Origin: Affinundibacterium nitidum
Lineage (GTDB): Bacteria > Pseudomonadota > Gammaproteobacteria > Burkholderiales > Burkholderiaceae_D
Direction of reading: 5' to 3'
Assembly: GCF_014284155.1 (NCBI RefSeq)
Contig: NZ_JACOFZ010000005.1
Coordinates: 1 to 64,000 of the forward strand
Length of the DNA: 64,000 nucleotides
Part shown: positions 28,379 to 38,013 of the stretch, one piece after another
Position numbering within the stretch: the first letter of the stretch is position 1
Layout of the letters: each line of letters opens with the position of its first letter
The notes under the pieces: model-generated
The model's input: the letters and a program-made list of their open reading frames with translations, nothing else
The model's database searches: none
Told to the model about the DNA's origin: nothing
Program-made: the position numbers and the translations under genes

Positions 28379-29359
28379 ATGGTCGCATCGCTGATTTGTC
28401 GCTGTTTGTTTCTCATGAGCTTACTTGTCGCAGGCAATGCATCTGCAGAATATCTGAGCACGTCGATCGTTTGCGGTGATGGCAACAATGCCTTATATGG
28501 TACTTTGTTAGTGCCTGGACATAAGGAGCGACCACCAGTCGTTCTCCTCATCTCTGGTTCTGGACCGACCGATCGGGATGGCAATAATCCTATGCTCCGC
28601 GGTAAGAACGATAGCTTGAAAATGTTAGCTGAGGAGTTAGCAATTGCGGGCTTCGCCAGCGTTCGATTCGATAAACGAGGAATCGGAGAAAGTGCCATCG
28701 CTGCTCGTTCGGAAGAAGAACTTCGGTTTCAAACCTATGTCAATGATGTCGAGGCTTGGGTCAAGTTATTAAAGGCGGACACCCGATTTAGTGGTGTTTC
28801 CATCATTGGACATAGTGAAGGCTCGACCATTGGAATGCTCGCAGCGAAGAATGCCGATGTCGATGCATTCGTTTCATTGGCGGGGCCAGGTCAATCTGCG
28901 GCGCGCATATTACGTCAGCAGTTGAAAGATCGTTTGCCGCCAGAGCTCGCGCAAGCGAATGAATCAATCTTGCAGAGTTTAGAACGCGGGCAAACCTATA
29001 AAGAGGTGCCTCCAGCCTTATTGGCGCTCTATCGGCCAAGTGTACAAGCTTATTTGATGTCTTGGTTTCCCATTGTTCCGAGTGAGGTGATAGGACAGTT
29101 GAAGATGCCGGTCGCGATCTTTCAAGGTGATCATGATATCCAAGTATCGGTTGCGGAAGCGATGTATTTGAGCAAAGCACTACCGAAAGCGCGAGTCGCG
29201 GTGATCAAGGGAATGAATCATATTTTGAAAAATGTCCCACTCGATAACGCTCAACAAGTGGCATCGTATAGCGACCCTAATCTGCTGCTCGATCAAGAAT
29301 TATTGAAACAGCTGATTACCTTTCTCAAGCAAAATCTCCTACTAAAAAATAAGGCTTGA
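28379..29359 (+). CDS. Secreted alpha/beta hydrolase
   Basis: This 326-residue hydrolase has a signal peptide (MVASLICRCLFLMSLLVAGNASA, cleavage near 23) and an AGGTGAAAC ribosome site. The fold is shown by VVLLISGSGPTDRDGNNP (oxyanion region), VRFDKRGIGES, and the nucleophile elbow G-H-S146-E-G. The acid lies in AIFQGDHDIQVS and the histidine in VIKGMNHILKNVP. It resembles the YqiA/lysophospholipase-like family often labelled alpha/beta fold hydrolase with an HGSGPTDRDGN motif. It acts in the periplasm on an unknown ester. It ends 9 bp from the convergent kinase gene. Confidence 0.88.
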   Translation: MVASLICRCLFLMSLLVAGNASAEYLSTSIVCGDGNNALYGTLLVPGHKERPPVVLLISGSGPTDRDGNNPMLRGKNDSLKMLAEELAIAGFASVRFDKRGIGESAIAARSEEELRFQTYVNDVEAWVKLLKADTRFSGVSIIGHSEGSTIGMLAAKNADVDAFVSLAGPGQSAARILRQQLKDRLPPELAQANESILQSLERGQTYKEVPPALLALYRPSVQAYLMSWFPIVPSEVIGQLKMPVAIFQGDHDIQVSVAEAMYLSKALPKARVAVIKGMNHILKNVPLDNAQQVASYSDPNLLLDQELLKQLITFLKQNLLLKNKA

Positions 29360-29368
29360 ACTCTGCAC

Positions 29369-32300
29369 TTAGCTCTCGTATGGGAGCTTAATTGTGAAGC
29401 ACGTGCCTACACCGAGCTCGGTTGTAAAGCTAATCTTGCCGTGATGTTTATTGACGATCTTCTTGACGATATCCAAACCTAAACCGCTACCTTCACCTAC
29501 AGCTTTCGTCGTAAAGAATACGTCAAATATCTTGTCGCGAATGGCCTCGGGAATGCCTGGGCCAGTATCGGCGATCGTGACCACCGCATGATCGTCTTCC
29601 TTCCGAATGCCGATGCTTAGGCACCCTTTGTAGTCCATCGCTTGCAATGCATTGTGTATGAGATTCACCCAGACTTGAACTAGCTCGTCTGGCCAACAAG
29701 AGATTTCGGGAATTTCTTCGAAATGACAAATAAGTTCAGTACCCTTATTGATCTTATTCTGGTATAGCGTTAATACTGTCTCCATGCCCTCACGTAGATT
29801 GCTCAGTTGCTTCTCGTTGCTACTGCCAATACGAGAGAATGACTTGAATGCGAAGACAATTTTGGAGACTCGATCGACCGCGACTTGAATATTTTTAGCG
29901 CTGTTGACGATAGCAGCAATTTCGTTTGCGGCATGTAAAATGCGATCGCATTCAAGATGTTGGAGCAGGGGTAAGAAACGATCGATATGATTCTGTGCCC
30001 GCAATTGCACGAGTATCGCGGCTTTGCGCCTAGCGTCCGAAATATTGAGCTGCTCTAGTGCGACTGTCGTATCACTCGCAACTTTGCGCTCCTCACGAGT
30101 GTTGAGAATGACATTGGTGGAATTCAGATTTTCAATCAAATCTAAAAACAACTGGCGTAAATCGGGTTCGAGTAGATACATGAGGCTCGATAGTTCCGTC
30201 ATGGCTGTATTTAAGGCATTCGAAATATTATTTCCGCTCGATTTGATAGCTCCAATCGGTGTGTTGATTTCATGAGCCACGTTGGCGACGAGTTGTCCCA
30301 ATGAAGCCATTTTTTCCTGTTGCGCCAACTGTCTTTGTGCATCGATCAAGTGGCGGTGAGACTGTGAGTTCGCCACGGCAATGGCAACGTAGTTCACCAA
30401 TGCGCGTAAGAATTCGACTTGATCTTGTGGATAAGCGTGCTCGCGCGGACTTTGTATGGTCATGCAACCGATGACTTTCTCTTCCACCACGAGTGGCAAA
30501 TAAATAATTGATTGCATCGGCTCACCAGATTTTGCTGGTGCGATTTTATCGAAATATTTAAGTAGCTCTGCTTCGGTGTTGGTAATGAGTTCACGCTTAT
30601 GTTCCACGCACCAGACCGCGGGTCTATCTTTTTCATCCATGGTGTAGCGGAACGGCTCCTGCCTGACACCACCCTCAATCATGTAACCAACTTCAATCGC
30701 ATCAGTACTGTTGTCAAAGAAGGCGATACCGAACACGTGTGCATCGACCCTTGCAAACACTTGTTTCTGGATACGTTCAAACGCTTTTTCAGTGTCGAGT
30801 GTCGCGGTGAGTCCTTGTCCGACTTCCCCTAGTTTCATAATGTCTGAGGTACGCGCATCGACGAGATTTTGCAGCAGACGTTTTTCTTTTCTCACTCGTT
30901 CTATGCGCAGTTTATACATGCTGTAAATGCTGCCGCTGACAATTAAGAGTACCAGTAAAATAAACCACTTTGTTTGCCAGAAAGCAGGCAATACGATAAT
31001 AGGAATACTCAGCTCATTTTCACTCCATTCGCCTTGATTATTGCTGGCTTTGATTTGCAGCGTGTACTCTCCGGGCCATAAATTGCTGTAGCTGACGCTG
31101 CGATGTTCAGAGTCAGTTTCAATCCATTCACTTTGATAGCCCAATAGTCGATAGGCATATCGATTGCGTTGTGGAACAAGAAAATCTAAAGACGAAAATT
31201 CAAATTCGAAATGGCGTTGGCCTGGGCGCATTTGCAGACCTTCATTGATTTGCGCGAGATTCTGATCAATCCCATTGGTTTTTAGTTTGGTGATGACCAC
31301 TGGTGGCTGAAAGGTCCATGCGTCAAATTTATCTGGTTTAATGATCGCCGCGCCTTTAGTGCCGCCGTAGAGAAAAAGTCCATCCTTGGTTTTGGCAAAA
31401 CTACCTATCCATGCAGTACCAATATCAATGCCTATCGATTTTGATAGCTCCATCAATTTGTTTGCCTTTGGATCGTATATAAACCATTGAGTCCAGATAC
31501 GGCCCAGGGAGTCTTCCAGCAAATTACCGCCGAGGTATAAGGCGGGGCGTCCAACTTTGTCGCCTATATGTTCGAAGCGGGCGCGGTTGCCATCCCACTG
31601 GATGAGTCGATCAAATCCTTGGGACGTATCGACCCATAGCTGGCCACGGCTATCGAACAAAAGACCATTGACGTCATCATGACTTAGGCTATTGGGATCG
31701 TAATCGAGGTGAGTTATTTGCTTGAGTTCTTTGGTGTGGGTATTAAGGACCCATACCCCATGCTCACTGGCCGCCCAAATATTGCCCAGATTGTCTTCAC
31801 TGATTGAAGTGACGTACCCCGAATTTTGAAGATCTTTATTGGTGGCGTAGGCCTCGAATTGATCTGTTTCAGGAATCCAGCGGGCAAATCCTTGTGTAGT
31901 GCCTACCCAGAGTTCCTGTTTCTTGCTGACATAGAGTGTGGGGGTTTGATTACTCGGTAGACCGTGGATCACCGAATACGTTCGCCATTCACTCGCTTTA
32001 GGTTTGAGTCGTTTCAGACCAGATTGGCGGGTACCTGCCCATAAATTTCCATCTGCCATTTCCGCTAAAGCCAAGACGGCTGGCGCCATCGATGTTTCAG
32101 ATTGATTCGCAGAAGGGCGATAGCCACCGATAATGCCGCGACGACGATCTACAATATCGATCCCATTGCCCTCGGTACCGAATAAAATGCGTCCATCCAT
32201 GGTTTCCAGAATGCTTCGCACATTGGCTCGCGTCAATCCCGTTGAATAGGTGGGGCTATGACGCAGCATGCGAATGGTGTCGTGGCTCGGTAAATGTTTC

Positions 32301-33454
32301 TGTAATCCATTTCCCCAAGTGCCTACCCAAAGTATGCCCGATCTGTCTTTCAGCATTGAACCTATTTGGTCGAGGGCTAGGCTACTAGGGATGGCGGGAT
32401 CGTTGCGCATACGATGCAAGATGTGGCCGTCTTTGGCACTCACGATATAAATTCCGTAGCCATAACGTGAGAGCCAGATTTCGTCTTCGTCAGCCTGCAA
32501 AATACCATCAACCACGTTGTCAGCGAGGACATTGCCTGCGATAGCGTCAAGTCCTATGCGGTGCAAAGAGTTACTTTGAGGTTCTATCCACGCTGCTCCG
32601 TTGCGGGTGAGACCGACCCAAATTTTTCCATCAATAGCCTCGAATATACTACTCACACCATGACCAGCGAGAGAGTTTGCATCATTAGGATCGGACGCAA
32701 TCATTTTGAATTGTTTTTGATCGCTGGAGAGGCGCTGTAGCCCGTTGAAGGTGCCTATCCAGAGGTTGTCAGATTTGTCGACGTAAATACTACGTATCTT
32801 CTGTTCTGACAGACTGTTGCTATTGTTTGCTTGTGGAAGAAAGCGTACTAATTTGCCGCCTTCCGCTGGAAGGTAAGCTAGGCCTAAGACTTCTGCAGCA
32901 ATCCAAATACCGCCTTTGGAGTCTCCCGTTAAACCTATAATGCGTCCCACTTTTGCTTCGTCGTTTAACTCAGGTGACAGTTGTACTTCTTTGAATTGTT
33001 TGAGTTTAGGATTAAAAGTTGCGATTTTGCCGCCATATCCAGCTATCCACAGTGTGCCATCTTTAGCTGGCCACAAAGCTTTGACATAGTCGTCTGGAAG
33101 GGAAAATGGTTCGCGATTGCTGTGGGTGAATTTTTCAAATCGATAGCCGTCGTAACGCACTAAGCCAGCTTGCGTTCCTATCCATATAAAGCCAGAACTA
33201 TCCTGAGTGAGAGAAGAGACGATGTTGATAGGCAAGGATTCATCATTGCCTACTTTTTCGAAGAAGTGGTGGGTGTACCAAAAATCTTGTGAATAGGGGA
33301 TTGAGTCATTTTTTGACGTACTTTTGCTTTGATCTGCATAGCTAGTGTTTGAGACTGCGCAAAAGTAGAGGATCGGTAAACAAAGAAAATAGCGGCGCAA
33401 ATTGAGACACCGGGATATCGTTTCATGAATCTTTGACGGTAAACTCTTTATCAC
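29369..33454 (-). CDS. Two-component-propeller sensor histidine kinase
   Basis: I start at the GTG at 33454 because GGAG lies 8 bases upstream; an upstream TTG at 33526 has no ribosome site. The 1361-residue product has a signal sequence or first TM (about 20-38). Fourteen or so propeller strands of the Reg_prop type (GTLWIAGYGG, DNLWIGTFNGLQRL, GILWVGTWGNGLQ) span about 60-700, followed by a Y_Y_Y domain (about 750-815) and one TM (about 822-845). A GAF domain (about 875-1018), a DHp helix with H1061 in VAHEINTPIGAI, and HATPase_c with GEGSGLGLDIVKK complete it. No receiver or DNA-binding domain is attached, unlike many Bacteroidetes relatives. It is divergent from a REC-HK-REC gene that may be its partner. 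Confidence 0.9.
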   Translation of the reverse strand: MIKSLPSKIHETISRCLNLRRYFLCLPILYFCAVSNTSYADQSKSTSKNDSIPYSQDFWYTHHFFEKVGNDESLPINIVSSLTQDSSGFIWIGTQAGLVRYDGYRFEKFTHSNREPFSLPDDYVKALWPAKDGTLWIAGYGGKIATFNPKLKQFKEVQLSPELNDEAKVGRIIGLTGDSKGGIWIAAEVLGLAYLPAEGGKLVRFLPQANNSNSLSEQKIRSIYVDKSDNLWIGTFNGLQRLSSDQKQFKMIASDPNDANSLAGHGVSSIFEAIDGKIWVGLTRNGAAWIEPQSNSLHRIGLDAIAGNVLADNVVDGILQADEDEIWLSRYGYGIYIVSAKDGHILHRMRNDPAIPSSLALDQIGSMLKDRSGILWVGTWGNGLQKHLPSHDTIRMLRHSPTYSTGLTRANVRSILETMDGRILFGTEGNGIDIVDRRRGIIGGYRPSANQSETSMAPAVLALAEMADGNLWAGTRQSGLKRLKPKASEWRTYSVIHGLPSNQTPTLYVSKKQELWVGTTQGFARWIPETDQFEAYATNKDLQNSGYVTSISEDNLGNIWAASEHGVWVLNTHTKELKQITHLDYDPNSLSHDDVNGLLFDSRGQLWVDTSQGFDRLIQWDGNRARFEHIGDKVGRPALYLGGNLLEDSLGRIWTQWFIYDPKANKLMELSKSIGIDIGTAWIGSFAKTKDGLFLYGGTKGAAIIKPDKFDAWTFQPPVVITKLKTNGIDQNLAQINEGLQMRPGQRHFEFEFSSLDFLVPQRNRYAYRLLGYQSEWIETDSEHRSVSYSNLWPGEYTLQIKASNNQGEWSENELSIPIIVLPAFWQTKWFILLVLLIVSGSIYSMYKLRIERVRKEKRLLQNLVDARTSDIMKLGEVGQGLTATLDTEKAFERIQKQVFARVDAHVFGIAFFDNSTDAIEVGYMIEGGVRQEPFRYTMDEKDRPAVWCVEHKRELITNTEAELLKYFDKIAPAKSGEPMQSIIYLPLVVEEKVIGCMTIQSPREHAYPQDQVEFLRALVNYVAIAVANSQSHRHLIDAQRQLAQQEKMASLGQLVANVAHEINTPIGAIKSSGNNISNALNTAMTELSSLMYLLEPDLRQLFLDLIENLNSTNVILNTREERKVASDTTVALEQLNISDARRKAAILVQLRAQNHIDRFLPLLQHLECDRILHAANEIAAIVNSAKNIQVAVDRVSKIVFAFKSFSRIGSSNEKQLSNLREGMETVLTLYQNKINKGTELICHFEEIPEISCWPDELVQVWVNLIHNALQAMDYKGCLSIGIRKEDDHAVVTIADTGPGIPEAIRDKIFDVFFTTKAVGEGSGLGLDIVKKIVNKHHGKISFTTELGVGTCFTIKLPYES

Positions 33455-33859
33455 CTCATGATCTCCAAGATAGTGCAGATCCGTGTATTGCAGACAACGC
33501 TCATGTTGGATTGTCGGTAGGATCAAATGTTTCTATTTTGCATGAAAGCATAGTATCACTCAGCAAACTATTGGCGGTGCGTATGTGGTTTTTATGATGG
33601 CTAAGTTATTGATCATGTGCCTTACCGCCGAATGGATTTGCAAGCAGCAAGGGCGAGTAAATGGAAATTATCAAGAAAACTAGTCAACTTAAAATGATTT
33701 TTGCTTGATCTTTCTCAGAAAATCCCACACCCGCAAAAATTCCTCTTGCGCAACATCTTCACTTCGTGAATACTTTACTTCGTGGAAAGTCAAAATTCCG
33801 CCCGCGTAAGTCGCTACTTTTTCGACTCGCCTAAATGGTACTGCCAACGGATGTAATTC
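33455..33859. promoter_or_regulatory. Divergent 405-bp region between two kinase genes
   Basis: The span holds the leaders of both kinase genes. No convincing gene is present; an 82-codon frame on the minus strand overlaps the start of the next gene and looks random. The direct repeat ACTTCGTG occurs at about 33763-33770 and 33778-33785. No known operator was recognised. Confidence 0.35.
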
Positions 33860-35536
33860 ATGAAGGATAGCGGCATCATACTTTGCGTCGATGACGACAC
33901 CACCGTGCTGATTGCATTGCGCACGTTGCTCTCGCACGCATTAGGCACAAACTATCTCATCGAGATTGCCGAGAGCGGCGAAGAAGCTTTAGAAATTCTT
34001 GAGGATTTGGAGGCAAGCGGCGATACCATTAGTGTAGTCATTTCTGACTTCATCATGCCGGGTATGCGGGGCGACGAGTTGTTAATTGAGATCCATCAAC
34101 GTAGCCCGCGGACGATGACCATTATGTTGACGGGGCAAAGCGACTTCGAAGGCGTAAAAAAAGCGATCAATCAGGCCAATCTTTATCGTTTCTTGGAAAA
34201 GCCTTTCAATCACGACGATATTGTTCTCACCGTACGTTCGGCCTTGCAAGCGTATTCTCATGAACAACAGCTCACCGAGCAAAACGGTCAACTGCGGAAC
34301 TTAAATTCAGAACTCGAAGTCATGCTAAAGAAGGTGCAAGAGTCTGAGAAATTTCTTGAAGAAAGAGTTGCTCAACGCACCCGAGAACTAGACGAAAAGA
34401 ATCATGCCTTGCAAGATGCACTGCGGACCTTGGAAGACGTTGAACGTATTTCTCGTCATGATCTCAAGACACCGCTAGTGAGTATCGCCGCTGCACCAAC
34501 ACTGTTGCGCGCTGGTCGAACTCTCAGCAAACACGAAGAAGACATTTTGACGATGATTGAGAGCGCGACCAACCGCGCCTTGAGCATGGTAAATTTGTCG
34601 CTCGATTTGTTTCGCATGGAGAGCGGTAGTTACGTGTTTCGCCCAGCCTGCGTTGATCTGACCAATATTGTATCGGCTGTAGCCCTGGGTTTATCCGCGC
34701 ATGCACAGTCCAAGTCAGTCAGTATTCACATTCCCGATGAGGAGCCGCACGTTTTTGCCGAGGCAGATGACTCATTGTGTTATTCGATTATCGGTAATTT
34801 ATTAAAGAATGCAGTCGAAGCTGCGCCGGAACACTCTGCGGTGATGGTAAGCTTAATTGATGGTCCGGAAGTCTTGCTGGCGATTCATAATCAAGGATCG
34901 GTGCCAGTCGCATTGCGCGAGACTTTCTTCGATAAATATGCAACGTCTGGAAAAATTGGAGGCACTGGTTTAGGTACTTATTCGTCGCACCTTTTAGCCA
35001 AAGTGCAGCGCGGTAGTCTAAGTATGCAAACCTCGGAAGAAGATGGTACAACGCTGAGTTTACGTTTGCACCGCAGTCAAAATCATCCAACCGCTTCACA
35101 TAAAAAAGAACAGGCAACAAGGTTGGCGACGCCAATGCGAAGCACTGAACCGATGTCTGTGCTGTTGGTAGATGACGATGACTTCAATCATATGGTCATG
35201 AGCGATAATTTCCGCACGCCACATTATTCTCTGGATTGCGCGATCAATGGGCGAATGGCGGTTGACCGGGCAATTGCATCAACTCCCGATTTGATTATCA
35301 TGGACATCGAAATGCCGGTGATGGGTGGGATTGAGGCCATGCGTAATATTCGTGAGTATCAGGCGAATCATGGCAAGAAGCCGAGCTTTATTGTTGCGTA
35401 CTCTGGTCATGACGATGAGAAAAGTAGAGCCAATTATTTGGCACAAGGCTTTGATGCTTGTTTGAATAAACCCTGTTCTCAAGATGAACTGTTTGATGTC
35501 TTGGAACAAGCGAGAGCGCAAGTCTGCATCGCTTAA
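33860..35536 (+). CDS. REC-HisKA-HATPase-REC signalling protein
   Basis: This 558-residue cytoplasmic protein begins with a receiver (IILCVDDDTTVL, phospho-acceptor D63 in VISDFIMPGMRG, K in FLEKPF). A coiled coil at about 135-195 follows, then HisKA with H200 in ISRHDLKTPLVSI, HATPase_c (GGTGLGTYSS), and a second receiver at about 430-555 (VLLVDDDDFN, D482 in IIMDIEMPVMGG). It has no membrane or output domain. The first receiver resembles RpfG/HupR types. Its divergent neighbour is a propeller kinase without receiver, so the two could form a phosphorelay; this is inference from position. The ribosome site is weak. Confidence 0.9.
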   Translation: MKDSGIILCVDDDTTVLIALRTLLSHALGTNYLIEIAESGEEALEILEDLEASGDTISVVISDFIMPGMRGDELLIEIHQRSPRTMTIMLTGQSDFEGVKKAINQANLYRFLEKPFNHDDIVLTVRSALQAYSHEQQLTEQNGQLRNLNSELEVMLKKVQESEKFLEERVAQRTRELDEKNHALQDALRTLEDVERISRHDLKTPLVSIAAAPTLLRAGRTLSKHEEDILTMIESATNRALSMVNLSLDLFRMESGSYVFRPACVDLTNIVSAVALGLSAHAQSKSVSIHIPDEEPHVFAEADDSLCYSIIGNLLKNAVEAAPEHSAVMVSLIDGPEVLLAIHNQGSVPVALRETFFDKYATSGKIGGTGLGTYSSHLLAKVQRGSLSMQTSEEDGTTLSLRLHRSQNHPTASHKKEQATRLATPMRSTEPMSVLLVDDDDFNHMVMSDNFRTPHYSLDCAINGRMAVDRAIASTPDLIIMDIEMPVMGGIEAMRNIREYQANHGKKPSFIVAYSGHDDEKSRANYLAQGFDACLNKPCSQDELFDVLEQARAQVCIA

Positions 35537-35598
35537 ATCCCCCTATTGCTTCGTAAAGCTTTTACAATACCCGACTTCATCGCGATTTTAGTTTGGGT

Positions 35599-37992
35599 AT
35601 GGCGTTCCCTGAATCTTTACATCTTGGTCTTCAACTTCGGCGGGCTGGCCGTTGGTTGCGTGCGCATCCATGGCGGGGTGGTGTCGCCATGCTGCTGAGC
35701 GCGTTGTTGATTCTGGATCAAATTTTTCCGCCGCCTATTCCCAAAGATTTGCCTGGCATGGTGGTCGTTGCGCGTGATGGAACTCCTTTACGCGGTTGGC
35801 CCGATGGTGATGGCGTATGGCGTTATCCAGTGACACCTGATCAGGTCTCGCCAAAATATCTTGACGCCTTAATGACCTATGAAGATCGTTGGTTCGAGTG
35901 GCATCCCGGCGTTAACCCAGTGGCCTTGGCACGTGCGGCTTGGCAGTGGGGTGCGCACGGTCATATCGTATCGGGAGGTTCGACACTGACGATGCAAGTA
36001 GCGCGCGCGCTCGAGCCTGTACCAAGAACGATGCGCGGCAAATTACGTCAAATTGCACGAGCCATTCAATTGGAAATGCGGCTCTCAAAGAAAGAGATCT
36101 TAACTTTGTATCTCAATCACGCACCAATGGGGGGAATCGTCGAAGGTGTTGAGATGGCAAGCCGTAGCTACTTAGGGAAAAGCGCGCAATCCTTGTCGTC
36201 TGCCGAAGCCGCTTTATTGGTGGTTTTACCGCAAGCGCCCTCGCGCTTGAGGCCTGATCGTCATCCTGAGTTAGCTCAACAGTCGCGCGATAAAGTACTG
36301 CGTCGTATGGCTGAGTTAAAGCATTGGACACGGGCCGAAGTCGATGATGCCTTGATCGAAAAAGTGGGGGCGAACCCGCCACGGGTAAGTTGGCTTGCCC
36401 CATTGGCTGCCGAGCGCCTACATCAAGCTGCGCGAGCAGAGGCGCGCCAGAGAACAAAGAAAAACAGTGGTACCGCAATTGGTATCGTTCGTTCGACTTT
36501 AGATCGCGAGATTCAAACGACACTTGAGAGAATGTTGGCTGACAAAGTTAACCAACTACCACGCTTTGTGTCGATGGCCGCCTTGGTGGTCGATAGCAAA
36601 ACCATGGAAGTATTGGGCTATGCAGGCTCTGCTGATTTTTCTGATCCTCGTCGTTTTAGCCATGTCGATATGGTGCGAGGTATTCGGTCGCCCGGCTCAA
36701 CCTTGAAGCCATTTTTGTACGCGATGGCTTTAGATGATGGCGTCATCCACTCTGAAAGTTTGATGGCCGATACGCCGCAATCATTTGGCGGTTACGACCC
36801 TGGAAACTTTCAAGCGAATTTCTCAGGTCCAGTGAGTGTGTCAGAAGCTTTGCAACGTTCTTTGAATGTGCCAGCGGTAGATCTATTGGATCGCATCGGC
36901 CCAACCCGCTTTACCGCGCGCCTCTCAAGTGCCGGTTTGCGCTTGCGTTTACCAAAAGACGCTTCACCAAACTTAAGCGTCATTTTAGGCGGCGCTGGTA
37001 CGAGTTTGGAAGAATTAGTTGGTGCGTATCGCTCTTTAGCAATGAAGGGGATGGCTGGTGTCCCGCGTATTACACCGGATGCTCCCTTAAAAGAATCTCG
37101 AATGATGAGTGAGGGTGCCGCTTTCATTATTCGTAATATTCTTGAAGCGGGTGGACACCCCGACCAGCCTTTTGTTGAAGGTGATGCAAGTGGTGTGCGT
37201 CTTGCGTGGAAGACGGGGACCAGCTATGGTTTTCGGGACGCTTGGGCGGTCGGTGTAAGTGGTCGATATACGATGGGTGTATGGATAGGACGACCCGATG
37301 GCACGCCAAATCCAGGTTTTTTTGGCGCCAATATCGCAGCCCCCTTATTGCATCAAATTGCTTATGCGATGCCTCGGGGTGAGGGTTTGCCTCGCGACAT
37401 GCCTAAAGAGGTTACGACGGCACAAATCTGTTGGCCGCTCGGTGTGGCTGCAAGTTTAACTAAGCCAGAACATTGCCATGCGAAGCGCAGTGCTTGGGTC
37501 TTGCGCGATACCATTCCGCCGACGCTTCCTGACCGACTACGTGCGCGTAGTTTAGTAGAAACGATTTGGATGAACCCGACAACCCAAATGCGCACCATGC
37601 CTAGTTGTGATTCAAAAGCCGAACAACGTGAAGTCGCACGTTGGCCCGCTTTACTTGAGGCATGGCTGACACCAACGCGTAAGCACGAACTTGGCTTACT
37701 TGCCTGGTCGCCTAATTGCCCGCAGGTGAACAGTGTAGGAAGTATTCGTTTGATGGGAGTGAAACCTGGCAGTCGACTGCGTACAGCACCTGGCCAAAAT
37801 AGTCTTAGTGTTAGTGTCGATGCCGTTGGCGGAACTGGTCAACACTATTGGCTCTTAGATGGAAAACAAAGTGCTGCGGGCATCAAAAAACGCCAGACTA
37901 TCAATATTGCTGATGCTGGTTCACATAGCATTACGGTGATCGATGCGGCAGGGCACGTCGATAGCGTGTCCTTTACCGTCGATAAGAAGTAA
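35599..37992 (+). CDS. pbpC: Penicillin-binding protein 1C
   Basis: I take the ATG at 35599; an in-frame TTG lies two codons upstream. The 797-residue bifunctional peptidoglycan synthase has one TM (about 28-44). Its glycosyltransferase domain shows YEDRWFEWHPGVNP with the catalytic Glu, GGSTLTMQVARAL and KKEILTLYLNHAPMG. Its transpeptidase domain shows S-T-L-K (S367), SLN (LQRSLNVPA) and K538-T-G in WKTGTSYGFRDAW. The C-terminus (about 700-795) is a BiPBP_C domain. PbpC is generally paired with an alpha-2-macroglobulin gene. In this genome the A2M is 27 kb upstream on the same strand, suggesting rearrangement or insertion. Confidence 0.95.
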   Translation: MAFPESLHLGLQLRRAGRWLRAHPWRGGVAMLLSALLILDQIFPPPIPKDLPGMVVVARDGTPLRGWPDGDGVWRYPVTPDQVSPKYLDALMTYEDRWFEWHPGVNPVALARAAWQWGAHGHIVSGGSTLTMQVARALEPVPRTMRGKLRQIARAIQLEMRLSKKEILTLYLNHAPMGGIVEGVEMASRSYLGKSAQSLSSAEAALLVVLPQAPSRLRPDRHPELAQQSRDKVLRRMAELKHWTRAEVDDALIEKVGANPPRVSWLAPLAAERLHQAARAEARQRTKKNSGTAIGIVRSTLDREIQTTLERMLADKVNQLPRFVSMAALVVDSKTMEVLGYAGSADFSDPRRFSHVDMVRGIRSPGSTLKPFLYAMALDDGVIHSESLMADTPQSFGGYDPGNFQANFSGPVSVSEALQRSLNVPAVDLLDRIGPTRFTARLSSAGLRLRLPKDASPNLSVILGGAGTSLEELVGAYRSLAMKGMAGVPRITPDAPLKESRMMSEGAAFIIRNILEAGGHPDQPFVEGDASGVRLAWKTGTSYGFRDAWAVGVSGRYTMGVWIGRPDGTPNPGFFGANIAAPLLHQIAYAMPRGEGLPRDMPKEVTTAQICWPLGVAASLTKPEHCHAKRSAWVLRDTIPPTLPDRLRARSLVETIWMNPTTQMRTMPSCDSKAEQREVARWPALLEAWLTPTRKHELGLLAWSPNCPQVNSVGSIRLMGVKPGSRLRTAPGQNSLSVSVDAVGGTGQHYWLLDGKQSAAGIKKRQTINIADAGSHSITVIDAAGHVDSVSFTVDKK

Positions 37993-38013
37993 TTTTCTTA
38001 ACGATGGAGGCGT

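Noticed and set aside
33689-33937. 82-codon minus-strand frame between the two kinases
   Set aside because: It overlaps the start of the REC-HK-REC gene and shows no family features or ribosome site.
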